Shown: piece by piece, positions 10,567-19,560 of the stretch
Layout of the letters: each line of letters starts with the position of its first letter
Position numbering within the stretch: the first letter of the stretch is position 1
Source of the DNA: Adiantum capillus-veneris
Lineage: Eukaryota > Streptophyta > Polypodiopsida > Polypodiales > Pteridaceae
Assembly: GCA_014529385.2 (NCBI GenBank)
Contig: CM043954.1
Location: forward strand, 95,747,247 to 95,811,246
Direction: 5' to 3'
Length of the DNA stretch: 64,000 nucleotides
Translations under genes and position numbers: made by a program
Notes under the pieces: generated by a model
What the model saw: only the letters and a program-made list of their open reading frames with translations
What the model was told of the DNA's origin: nothing
Databases searched by the model: none

Positions 10567-10782
10567 CCCACTTCTCCCTTGTAAAAGTCAATGATGCGAA
10601 GCGTAATGACCAAGGCGAGAAAGCACAAGAGCTCTCTCCACCCACTTCTCCCTTGTAAAAGTCAATGATGCGAAGCGTAATGACCAAGGCGAGAAAGCAC
10701 AAGAGCTCTCTCCACCCACTTCTCCCTTGTAAAAGTCAATGATGCGAAGCGTAATGACCAAGGGGAGAAAGCACGAGAGTAA
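10561..10782. repeat. 74-bp tandem repeat, three copies
   Basis: Copies start at 10561, 10635 and 10709 and are almost identical. Each carries TGATGCGAAGCGTAATGACC. A related single sequence occurs at 12508-12535 beside the primer site of the Copia-type element. The unit therefore appears to be the LTR end of that element, amplified. Confidence 0.85.
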
Positions 10783-10987
10783 CAGAAAGAGAGAGAGAGA
10801 GTCTCATGAACCAACCAACCTTGGCAATGAATTGATGTAATACAATGGGGGATGGAGCTGCTTATATAGCAACCTCGGTAAATTGCCCTACCCAGACTTT
10901 GACAAATAAGTAAAATAAATACCTTAAAGCCAAACTAAATAATGGGATCATATTGGGAGATTCACTTCACATGCCAAAACTCTAACA
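10728..10987 (-). repeat. 3' LTR (260 bp) of the Copia-type element
   Basis: It begins TGTTAGAG right after a purine tract (GATGAAGAGAGGG on the minus strand) and ends in CA. A TATATAAG box lies at 10862-10869 on the minus strand, about 120 bases into the LTR. Confidence 0.6.
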
Positions 10988-12026
10988 CCCTCTCTTCATC
11001 TCATAGTGGACATAAATAGTGAGAGAATGTTGATGAAGAAGCTACGATGAACACCCCAGTAGAGGATCATTTCCACTGGATACACCTCAGATTTTCTACT
11101 CTCAACTTTGTACCTTAGAAGAATGTCGTCTTGAGCATTCGTTTCCTTGTAGAAAATTGAACTATAGACCACACTATGTCCAAGAATCCCCATTCATGAA
11201 CTACGAACACATCACGTCCAAAATTATTTTCCAAATAATGAACGTTGAAACACATCCTGTCCCTAATCCAACCAACGACAATGTATGGGTGTACTCATCC
11301 ATAGTGTTTTAGATATGTCTGATTGGTTCCCTGCCAGATGCATGTGCCTTGAACTCTGATCTACGGGTTCAAACATCAATAATGTTAACTCCATCACAAG
11401 GGTCCAAATTAATTATATGGAGCATTCTTTGCCCCTCTCTGCCACTCACAAGCCTCTCTCTAGATGAAGCTAGTGTCAGCAACGATCATTAGGCTAGAAA
11501 TTTGACATCGAGGCCACTGTGTCCATTGCCATGTTTTCCATGCCGATCTCTTTTGTCAATCTTTATTACTGTAATATCTGTCCAGCTTGGAATTCTGGTC
11601 AAACCTCGTGAATATCGAGGGAGATAACTGAGTATAGGTACTATCAACCTTGTCAAGCGTGCCCTTGCCCTTGTCCTCTAGCGAACTCATGCATTTTGCT
11701 TTTGGCTTCACAATCTCGAACCAAACAAGTTGACGGTTTTCTTGATAACTCCGGGCGAGCATAGGCCGATGACTTGATGATTGTCAATGAACCTTCCATT
11801 TCCAATACTTGGTGTTGATCTTATAGTCGTTGATACTCGAGCGAGGGGGGAGGGGGGCGGGGGGGGGGGCATGACGAGTATACAAGCCACAAAAATCCCT
11901 TGCACTTCCTCTGCCTTTAAGATTCGTTGCCCAAGCATGCCAAAAAATTTCTTTCAAGATGCTCAAGGATCCATAATCAAGGTCGTCATAGCTTCAAGCC
12001 GCATTTGACATCATTGGAGAAGACCC

Positions 12027-12250
12027 AATGCAAAGCTTTTCAAGATGTTGGGTGGTACTTTCTCTATCAATGTTTTGAAACACTGCAAGCTGAGGGCAAA
12101 GAGGAAATCCACCAATGGGGAAGGGCGTTTCAAAATGCAATGCAAAGCTTTTCAAGGTGTTGGGTGGTACTTTCTCTATCAATGTTTTGAAACACTACAG
12201 GTTGAGCGAAAAGAGGAAATCCATCAACTACAATTGGCATTTCAAAAGGT
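12027..12250. repeat. 112-bp tandem duplication
   Basis: Starts at 12027 and 12139. Both copies contain GGTGGTACTTTCTCTATCAA and differ by roughly ten substitutions. It lies inside the Copia-type internal region. Confidence 0.85.
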
Positions 12251-12276
12251 TGAGGCGGTGTGGCATGAAATGTAGA

Positions 12277-12468
12277 TTACATCTCAGAAAGCAGTAGTGG
12301 GCCAAGGTGCAGAGAACAGTTTTGATAGTGTTTAAAAACACTCACTACCGACACCCAAAGTTGGTAGCCACTCAATTCAATGAAAATGCTAGTGTTTGCA
12401 ACGTTGCTCACAGACCTCCAACCGCCAAATTCTCTCCTCAATAGTGCTAGTTTATGTTCTCTTGCCAT
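12277..12468 (-). pseudogene. Possible gag start of the Copia-type element
   Basis: A 63-codon frame begins with an ATG 12 bases past the primer site and reads MAREHKLALLRREFGG, then a segment with GYQLWV. Position and orientation suit the start of gag. No diagnostic capsid motif is present. The rest of the internal region has only short frames (11556-11762, 11708-11938) without recognisable domains. Confidence 0.3.
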
Positions 12469-12480
12469 CCATGAGCTTAA

Positions 12481-12493
12481 GGCTCTGATACAA
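12481..12493 (-). other. Primer-binding site, tRNA-iMet type
   Basis: The minus strand reads TTGTATCAGAGCC, one mismatch from the common plant TGGTATCAGAGC site. It lies next to the LTR-end sequence. Confidence 0.65.
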
Positions 12494-12536
12494 TTTCAAA
12501 GTCGATGATACTGAAGCGTAGAGACCAAGGGGAGAA

Positions 12537-12539
<3 letters not shown>

Positions 12540-12581
<42 letters not shown>
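12540..12581. repeat. (GA)n microsatellite
   Basis: An uninterrupted run at the point where the 5' LTR of the Copia-type element stops matching. Confidence 0.95.
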
Positions 12582-12582
<1 letters not shown>

Positions 12583-12583
<1 letters not shown>

Positions 12584-13093
12584 ACCACAACACGTCATGC
12601 GGATATCGACGCATGTACTGACAACAATAAATTTGTTTTAATGATAAAAATCCCTCGACGTACAAGTGTCGATCAAACATCAATATCGTGTCGTTGGTAT
12701 AAAACGTTGATATATTTCCCATCAGAATATATGGCAAAACAGACATCGGTATACCATTGTGATAAGCGTAAAAAAAAATTATAATTTGAGTGTAAATAAC
12801 AACGCACATATCGACGCATATTCCACATACCATATCGGCGCATATTTCGAGGATATATCGGCACCTATATCGACACATGTATCGGCACCAAAACCTGTAA
12901 AAAAACAAATTGGTCAGAGAGGGTTGGGAATTGATACTGCATGTACTATAGCACTAGGAACCAACCCTCTCTGCCCAAAGGAAGAGTGCAAAAGCAACCA
13001 CACTCCACCTACATTTTGACGTTGAAGAGCGAGAGGTACATTCAGTATAGATGAGCAAAGTTGGAAGCATAACAAACACACAAAATAAAAAGC
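12583..13093. other. Non-coding stretch with short repeats and a hairpin
   Basis: A degenerate TATCGRCRCA motif recurs about seven times between 12602 and 12893. A 13-bp perfect inverted repeat (CAGAGAGGGTTGG 12915-12927 with 12961-12973) encloses a ~33-base loop. No gene is seen. Confidence 0.6.
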
Positions 13094-13612
13094 TTAAACT
13101 AAACAAGTTTCCAAAAGTATAACCATAATGTCAACTCCCAAACAATACGCACAACAACATGACGATTTTATAACAATAACTAAAACTTGACTTGCATCAG
13201 TAGAACTGCTACCACAACAACCACCATCATTAGAACAATGCCTACCTCGTCTTGAAGAAGAAACGATCGTCATACCAGTAATAACTGGCACACTCGATTG
13301 AGGTGTACGGCCGGTCGATTTAGGGGACACACTAGTCCTAGGCGTAGGGACGATTGTACTAGGTCTAGAGGGACCAACTCCCCAAAGGTTATGTGTATAA
13401 GAAATGTGCTCTGGTGTGAATTGTGATGAAAAGGAACCCATTTTCTCGGGTGACATGTCTGTCGGAGTGACTAGAAAACTAAAACAAGGAGAGTATGTAT
13501 CGGCGTTATCGACCATGGCTATAGATACACAAATAACACAGATACAATACGTTAGTTCACAAAAGAATAGCTTAAGCAATGCAAATAACAAAAAAACAAA
13601 GCAGCAAAACAA
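13094..13612 (-). CDS. Hypothetical 172-codon reading frame
   Basis: The longest open frame between 8 and 21 kb. It begins with a hydrophobic Phe/Leu/Cys-rich stretch, continues with a Ser/Thr/Pro-rich middle (VDNADTYSPCFSFLVTPTD, then SPKSTGRTPQSS), and ends in Cys-rich and hydrophobic segments. An internal ATG (about codon 33) gives a more protein-like start. No family is recognised. It could be a transposon or host-gene exon, or chance. Flanks are repeat DNA. Confidence 0.25.
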   Translation of the reverse strand: MFCCFVFLLFALLKLFFCELTYCICVICVSIAMVDNADTYSPCFSFLVTPTDMSPEKMGSFSSQFTPEHISYTHNLWGVGPSRPSTIVPTPRTSVSPKSTGRTPQSSVPVITGMTIVSSSRRGRHCSNDGGCCGSSSTDASQVLVIVIKSSCCCAYCLGVDIMVILLETCLV

Positions 13613-14024
13613 CTCATTATATCTATTCAGTTTTGTTTACTAATTAAAAGAGTTTTACAAAAGAGTTCCTTGCAAAAATCAGTAGTCAATCTCTCATATT
13701 CTATGAGAGATGATGCACAAAAGATGTCCATCTCAATCTGTGGCCCCATTCTCACGTGGCAGCTGTGATGTAGTTCCCTCCTAGTCAGCCAACGCTATAC
13801 TTATATACAACTTGTAAGTTTTCAAGATCTATCTACGTCAATATGCTACTAAGAAAAGTCACAATATGTTTTGTTGCTACATTGCAATTCATTTTCATGC
13901 GTGAATTTGCAAGCACTACTGGTTCCTTCTGTTTTGTCGTTTATTTTATTCATCACTGCCTTAGATGCTTTTTGAGATTCCCTCTCAAGTGCATGATTAC
14001 TACCCATATCACAAAAGGGTAAGA

Positions 14025-14076
14025 CGAATTCGAACCCCCAGCGACAAAGATTACCCCTCCATAACCACTCGAGCAA
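14025..14076 (-). repeat. tRNA-like sequence, second minus-strand type
   Basis: On the minus strand TTGCTCGAGTGGTTATGG (A-box-like) is followed 20-odd bases later by CTGGGGGTTCGAATTCGTC (B-box). It is shorter than a real tRNA and lacks an evident acceptor stem. It is probably a tRNA-derived repeat or degraded tRNA pseudogene. Confidence 0.45.
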
Positions 14077-14349
14077 GAATGTGGAGCTGTTGTTCTTTCA
14101 AAACTGCACAAAGAAAAAACACAGCTTATCTCCCCCCCTCCCCCTGGTTGCGTGTGGCGTTGCAACTTCTAGCCAACATTGCACACCTCCTTCTTTTCCA
14201 TGCTCTTCTCATGCCCGATTTATTTGCCTACCCTTGTTGCCTGCTCACACTCGCATCGCCATTCCCATCAGCATAAGGGAATCGTCTTAAGATTCTTCTC
14301 CCAATTGTTTTTCCAGAATGTGTAGGACATACTACGCTATATAATATTG

Positions 14350-14357
14350 TTTGATGC

Positions 14358-14388
<31 letters not shown>
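14350..14388. repeat. (GA)n microsatellite of repeat R copy B
   Basis: Sits at the same place as the GA tract of copies A and C, just before the CTTTGGCTTTTTTCATTTGA block. Confidence 0.95.
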
Positions 14389-14390
<2 letters not shown>

Positions 14391-14679
14391 GCCTTTGGCT
14401 TTTTTCATTTGAGCCAATTGGTAAGTTGCAATTTATATATTCTTTGGAGTGCCTCAACACTATTTAACATGGGGCAATGGAATTGAACGTACTAAAGTGA
14501 AGTATGTTTTTTGTGACGCTCGGATGTCATCTGATTTGTTCGTGTTTACTTTTTTTGTACGTGTCTACTTCCCCCCCCCCCCCCCCCCCCCCCCCCCGGC
14601 TGACTTCACTTCATGAATAAGTGGAATGGCTTTGGTGACAAGAAACCCCACGCGGGTGTGTAGTTAGACCATTGGGGGG

Positions 14680-14750
14680 AATCAATAAAGACCTTTTAAA
14701 TACACACTTTTAGCTTTTAAAAGTGTGTATTTAAAAGGTCTTTATTGATT
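14680..14750. repeat. 33-bp perfect inverted repeat with 5-base loop
   Basis: Arms 14680-14712 and 14718-14750 are exact reverse complements; the loop is GCTTT. R copies A, C and D have only one arm (for example AATCAATAAAGACCTTTTGA at 18805) followed by a different sequence, so the second arm is a new inverted copy of the first. Confidence 0.9.
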
Positions 14751-15060
14751 TATTGTTAATGCACTGCATATATATAGGGGGGGAAAAGCCAATGAGAATG
14801 TAATTAACATGATCCACATTTACGGAGGAGAGTTTGTCAGCCCCATAGCCAATTTACATAATCATAAAGGAATGTTCTTTTAATCCCTTTCTAGTAAATA
14901 CCCTTTATTGAAGATGCCCAACATCATCAATTCTTCATGAATAATAGTTGAACACATGATTCAATATCCATGTCAATATCTTGATACAAAGGACTTGGCC
15001 GTCCCTTTCATATTTAAGCGATTTCTAAAAAAGTCGAGAAGTCACAAAGGCCCTCTAAAG

Positions 15061-15832
15061 CTACCACTAGGTTTGTGTTTGAGCCATTTAAGTGGCTTGG
15101 CACCTCATTCTATAAACTTTGCTTTAAACTATCGATTTTTCATGAAACCACAAAGGTAAAATATTAATGAGGTCCTATCATGATAGAGGAACATTTTGGT
15201 ATATCATTTATGCCAAAAGGTGCAAAATGAAAAATAATGATGCTCTGAAAATAGTAAAAAGCCACTAGATTGGCTTTAAATTTTGACAACATACATGTCT
15301 TTGAGGCCTAAAAAAAGGTTCAAAGTCTTTTTCGTAAAAAAAGCATATGCATAAATTATCATTTTATGCATGTCCAAGTATTTTTCAAAAAAGTTTCAAT
15401 GTGCTTTGAAGGTTTTAAAGGGGTCTACATGGGATATCAAAACTTTTGAGCAAGTTTTGTTCGATTGAACTTAAAAGATGACCCTTGACAAATACTAATT
15501 TCATATGGAATTATTTGTCTATTTTTTTTCAACTCCCTACATGCCTTGAGCACAAATCCCTGAAAGCTTTTGGTGAGGTTTCCTATGAGAATAACAATTT
15601 ACACAAAATTTATTTATAGCCACGAAAGTGGCTTATGTTCACACAGCCCTAGAGTTAAAAGGGAATGAGAGTTATGGGAGGTATATGCATTGTCACTAGC
15701 TGTATCAATATCCATGATGTGATTTATATCTTATATTCACCTACAAAAAAGTGTATTAGTGATGCAATCACCAAGGAGTTGATACATATATTGGCAAATG
15801 TGTTCAGTGAAGGTAATGTGCAACCCTTGTTG
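15061..15832. other. No gene seen
   Basis: AT-rich single-copy-looking DNA with no open frame above 60 codons, and no repeat shared with the rest of the window. Confidence 0.5.
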
Positions 15833-15942
15833 GATTAATATTAAGGAGCTCATAGTTTTCAGCTTCAACACTATCTAATTAGTCATCATGAAACCAAGAG
15901 CAGGTTGAGAGAGCAAATAGGTGCAATACCTCACGTCCATCC

Positions 15943-16340
15943 ATGGCAACTTGGAAAAGGCACCACTCCATGGGCCACCGCCATTTTTTCCATAGCCATG
16001 ACGCCCATCTTCCTGCACACCATCATCCTCTCTACATGCGCTACGAGTCTAGTGGCCCCTCGACGCTCCTTCCCCACCCAATATTGAACCAACTACATGA
16101 AGCATGATGAAGCCTCACCATTTGTGCCCACATAAGCCCCTTCTCCGCTCCCTTTCATATGGCACCTCCACCAGCTCATGTTCCTCATAATGGCTTGGCT
16201 CCAATCAATCTTGATCATCACGCCCCTGCTTTCTATGTTCCCCTCATGCATTCCACCTTCACTGTGCCCATCATTTCCATCCTCTTGCACCTGCAACATC
16301 AGCTCATGCGCCTAAACACCATGCCAAACACCTTCATGCA
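15943..16340 (+). pseudogene. Duplicated low-complexity gene, copy 2
   Basis: ATG 15943 opens a 55-codon frame to TGA 16105-16107, reading MATWKRHHSMGHRHFF and onward. It keeps the tryptophan at codon 4 that is a stop in copy 1. A one-base deletion after SSGP and another near 16240 break it relative to copy 1. Beyond them the His-rich frame resumes (AFYVP, then PHAFHLHCAHHFHP across the shift). The homology with copy 1 runs from about 15838 to 16340, then passes straight into repeat R. Confidence 0.4.
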
Positions 16341-17805
16341 TTTTGGTACTATACTGTAATTCATTTAAATGCGTGAATTTACAAGCACTAGGCTGTGTAA
16401 TATTGTTTGATGCATGAGAGAGAGAGAGAGAGCGTCTTTGGATTTTCTCATTTGAGCCAACTGGTAAGTTGCAATTTACATATCCTCTGGAGTTCCACAA
16501 CACTGTTTGACACAAGGTATCAAATGAAGTGCCACCAGCGAATTGACAATACTAAAGTGAAGCATGTTTTTCGTGAAGCTTGGATGTCATCCGATTTGTT
16601 CGTGTTTACTTTCCCCCTTGGTATGCTTCACTTCATGAAGAAGTGGAATAGATTTGGGGACAAGAAGCCCCACGCGGGCGTGAAGTTATATTGTTGGGTT
16701 GCTATGTGTGAGGGTTTGGGTTTGAATCACCTTCATGAGTAGGGAGGATCAACTCGTTGACCTTTGGCCAGTAGTCATTCTTCCTCAACCTGCACTCACA
16801 ACATTGTGTGTCATCGATCCCATCACCTACGGATCATTAAGACCTTATGCTAAATAGTTTTGTAGTCTAGAATGTTTGGGAAAAGTGTGTCCTAGCTTAT
16901 AATTGTGCACTTTCAAAATGAAAAATTCTTGACGAGAGGAAGAGGAAAAGGAAAATCCCACCAATATTCAAGGAAAAATAGTGTAAACATAATGAATTAG
17001 GTCTCTTTCTCAAATTTTTCTCTTTAAAAAATCACAAGAAGAAATTGTGTATGGTTGCAAAAATGATCTTTCTCGAAACGGTCCTCATTGACCAATCATT
17101 CATTTTCAATTTTCTAAATTCATCAATGCATGGTTATTTAAATCAATAAAGGCCTTTTGAATTCGCACGTTTAGGTTTGCAAACATGCGGTGCACATATA
17201 GGAAAAAAAAAGGCCAATGAGATTGCAATTAACATGATGCAGTTATACGGAGGAGAGTTAGCACAAGCCATAGCTACTATACATCATCATAAGGGTATGG
17301 TCCTTTGATCGGCCCTTTCTAGTAAATACCCTTTATTGAAGATGCCCAATGCCGTCAATTTTTTAGGAATAATGCTTGAGCACATGGTTCAATATACATG
17401 TCAATGTCTTGATACAAAAGACTTGGTCATCCTGTTCACAATTAAGCAATTTTTTAAACAAGGTGAGTGTCACGAATGCTTGAGAGTCAGCCTTCTTGAG
17501 TTTCCTACATGAAAGCAATACATAGATTCTCTAAATTCTTGAAATATTTTGGAAGAAAGTTGTGGAAGATTGAAGAAAGTTCTAGATTTGAAGAAGAATC
17601 TAGAAGTTCCTAAAATGTTCTGGAATCTTGAGAAAGGACCTAGAATGTTCTTAACCTCCTTAAACTTGAGAAAGAAAGGAAGCACCTAGAAGCTTCTTAA
17701 CCTCCTTTATCTTGAGGAAGCACCTAGAAGATTCTAACCTCCTCACGCACTAGTATACATAGGGTCTTGAGCTACAAGCCCTTCAATGTTGCCTCAGTAT
17801 TAAAT
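16335..17805. repeat. Repeat family R, copy C
   Basis: The most continuous copy: GCGTGAATTTACAAGCAC, a short (GA)n tract, the CTTCACTTCATGAA block, a tRNA-like segment with a mutated B-box (TTTGAATC), the GTGTAAACAT block, the GCAATTAACATGAT block, the GAA/TTC-rich stretch and a 38-bp array. It ends with a 53-bp segment in opposite orientation to copy A. Confidence 0.65.
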
Positions 17806-19080
17806 GAAGTGTCAACAATGGGATCGACGGCACTAAAGAAAAGCATGTGTTTTGTGAAGCTCGAACGTTGTCCAATTTGTTCGTGTTTACTTTTTTTGTA
17901 CTTGTTTACTTTTCCCTCTGGCCGGCTTCACTTCATGAAGAAGTGGAATAGCAAGAAACCCCACACGGACGCGTCGCTAGACCATTGGGCTGCTATGTGT
18001 GAGGTCTTGGGTTTGAATTGCTGGTATGAGTAGGGTGGGTCACCTTGTTGACCTTTTTCCAACCGTCATCCTTCCTCAAGATCCATGTGCAACATCGTGC
18101 GTCCTTGATCCCATCACCCCCGGATCAGAGTTGCAAAAGTATTTGCATAGGGGAGGAGTTCTCAACGCACGACCTAGCATGGAGTTTAAAGGCCATGAGC
18201 CGGATTGCATCCAGAGGCACCTAGAGGCTAGTGGTGCCCCTGAATGGGTGTGATGGATGTAAGCATACTGAAGAAAAAAGTAACATTGTGGAGGGTGAAT
18301 ATAAGTGTACACCACATTGCGGGAAAATGGAGAGAGAGAATATAGTGGAGGGTGAAATAGAGTGCACAGAGACACGAGAGAATGACAATAGAGAATCTTT
18401 AAATCTCCCATCTAAATGAAACAGGAAACCTTGTATTAATGCTTTAGCAAAATCTGGGTATAGCATAGCATAAAAAAGAAGTATAACAAAATCACTAGCG
18501 GAGCACCTGACCGATTATAAGCGAGACACAATTTTCTCGAAAATACTAGACTACAACACTATTTAACATGAGGTCTTAATATGAAAATGAAAAAATTCTT
18601 GTTGAGAGGAAGAAGAAAAGGAAAAGGAAAATCCCATTTATATTCAAAGAAAAATAGTGTAAACATAATGAATCAGGTCACTTTCTCAAGTTTTTCTCTT
18701 TAAAAAGTCATAAGAAGGAATAGTGTATGGTTGCACCAATGATTTTTCTCGAACCGATCCTCAGTGACCAATCATGATTTTTAAGTTTACTATACTCATT
18801 AGTGCATGGATTAAAATCAATAAAGACCTTTTGAATACGTACTTTTAGGTTGCTAAAATGCACTACATAAATAGGAAAAAAAAATACCATTGAGAGTGCA
18901 ATTAACATGATCCAGCTATACACATGAGAGTCAGCACAACCCATAGCCATACATGCAAGCTCGCATGACCCGCCCTTGGGTGCTCTTACACAATGATACA
19001 ACGATAAGGTGCGTGTTGGTGCTTATGCATGCCAATACTATCTACACAAGGCTTGCATTTGCTCTCTTTTCATGAATAAT

Positions 19081-19085
<5 letters not shown>
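17806..19085. repeat. Repeat family R, copy D with insertion
   Basis: It follows copy C directly and includes the tRNA-like segment (17969-18025). Foreign DNA at about 18125-18545 interrupts it between CACCCCCGGATCA and the AACACTATTTAACATGAG block. Its 3' part (18880-19085) matches copy A 10330-10535 up to the (TC)n tract. Confidence 0.6.
18125..18545. other. Insertion within repeat R copy D
   Basis: About 420 bp absent from the other R copies. It holds two related stretches (GTGGAGGGTGAA near 18289 and 18346). No coding frame or element ends are recognised. Confidence 0.4.

Positions 19086-19139
<54 letters not shown>
19084..19139. repeat. (TC)n microsatellite
   Basis: About 27 TC dinucleotides without interruption, followed by a C-rich stretch. 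Confidence 0.95.
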
Positions 19140-19141
<2 letters not shown>

Positions 19142-19232
19142 CTAGTTGTTCCTCTCCCCCCACCCCAATCCCCCAACCCTCCCCCAGGGTGAGGGGTTGC
19201 TCTGTGGAGGGGCGTTAAGCCATAGCTTGCCC

Positions 19233-19560
19233 CCCACTCAACTCAAAAACTGGTTTCGGCCCTGCTCGACTCAAAAACGCCCTGGCTAAACTATTTCGGC
19301 CTTGCTCGACACAAAAACATCCTGCACGACTTGGCTTAGGTTTCGGCCCTCCTCTACTAAGCTCGACTACACCCTGGCTCTGGGCTCTTGTTTTGGCCCA
19401 AGTCTCTGACCCAGGTCTCGGCCCTGCTCGACTCATCAGTTCTAGTCGGCTCAACTATGGGTGTCAACTCAGAATACTCAATTAAGCTCTAGCTATGGGC
19501 TCTGGTTTTGGCTCGACTCGACTACAGATGTTGACTCAGACTGCTCGACTAAGATCTAGA
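19233..19560. repeat. Degenerate ~40-bp repeats around CTCGACT
   Basis: TTCGGCCCTGCTCGACTC and variants recur at irregular 35-50-bp spacing, with intervening CCCTGGCT and GGGCTCT pieces. The open frame on the minus strand (19215-19454) reflects this repetition. Confidence 0.65.

Larger units (their letters stand above)
10728..12582 (-). mobile_element. Short Copia-type LTR element, decayed
   Basis: On the minus strand, in order: a truncated 5' LTR ending near 12494, a tRNA-iMet-type primer site at 12481-12493, a ~1.5-kb internal region, a purine tract at 10988-11005, and a 3' LTR at 10728-10987 beginning TGTTAGAG and ending CATTGACTTTTACA. The two LTR ends share the GAAGCGTA...GACCAAGG block. 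The 5' LTR is cut at a (GA)n tract. No pol domain is seen, so the element is non-autonomous or strongly deleted. The Copia assignment rests on the iMet-type primer site and LTR style only. Confidence 0.6.
13790..15060. repeat. Repeat family R, copy B
   Basis: It matches copy A blocks from 13800. The tRNA-like segment is cut after ACCATTGGG, and the sequence jumps to an inverted duplication (14680-14750). A run of 27 C lies at 14571-14597, where the other copies have a short pyrimidine stretch. Confidence 0.6.

Noticed and set aside
10561-10782. CRISPR-like array
   Set aside because: The copies are directly adjacent without unique spacers and contain an LTR end; it is an ordinary tandem repeat in eukaryotic DNA.
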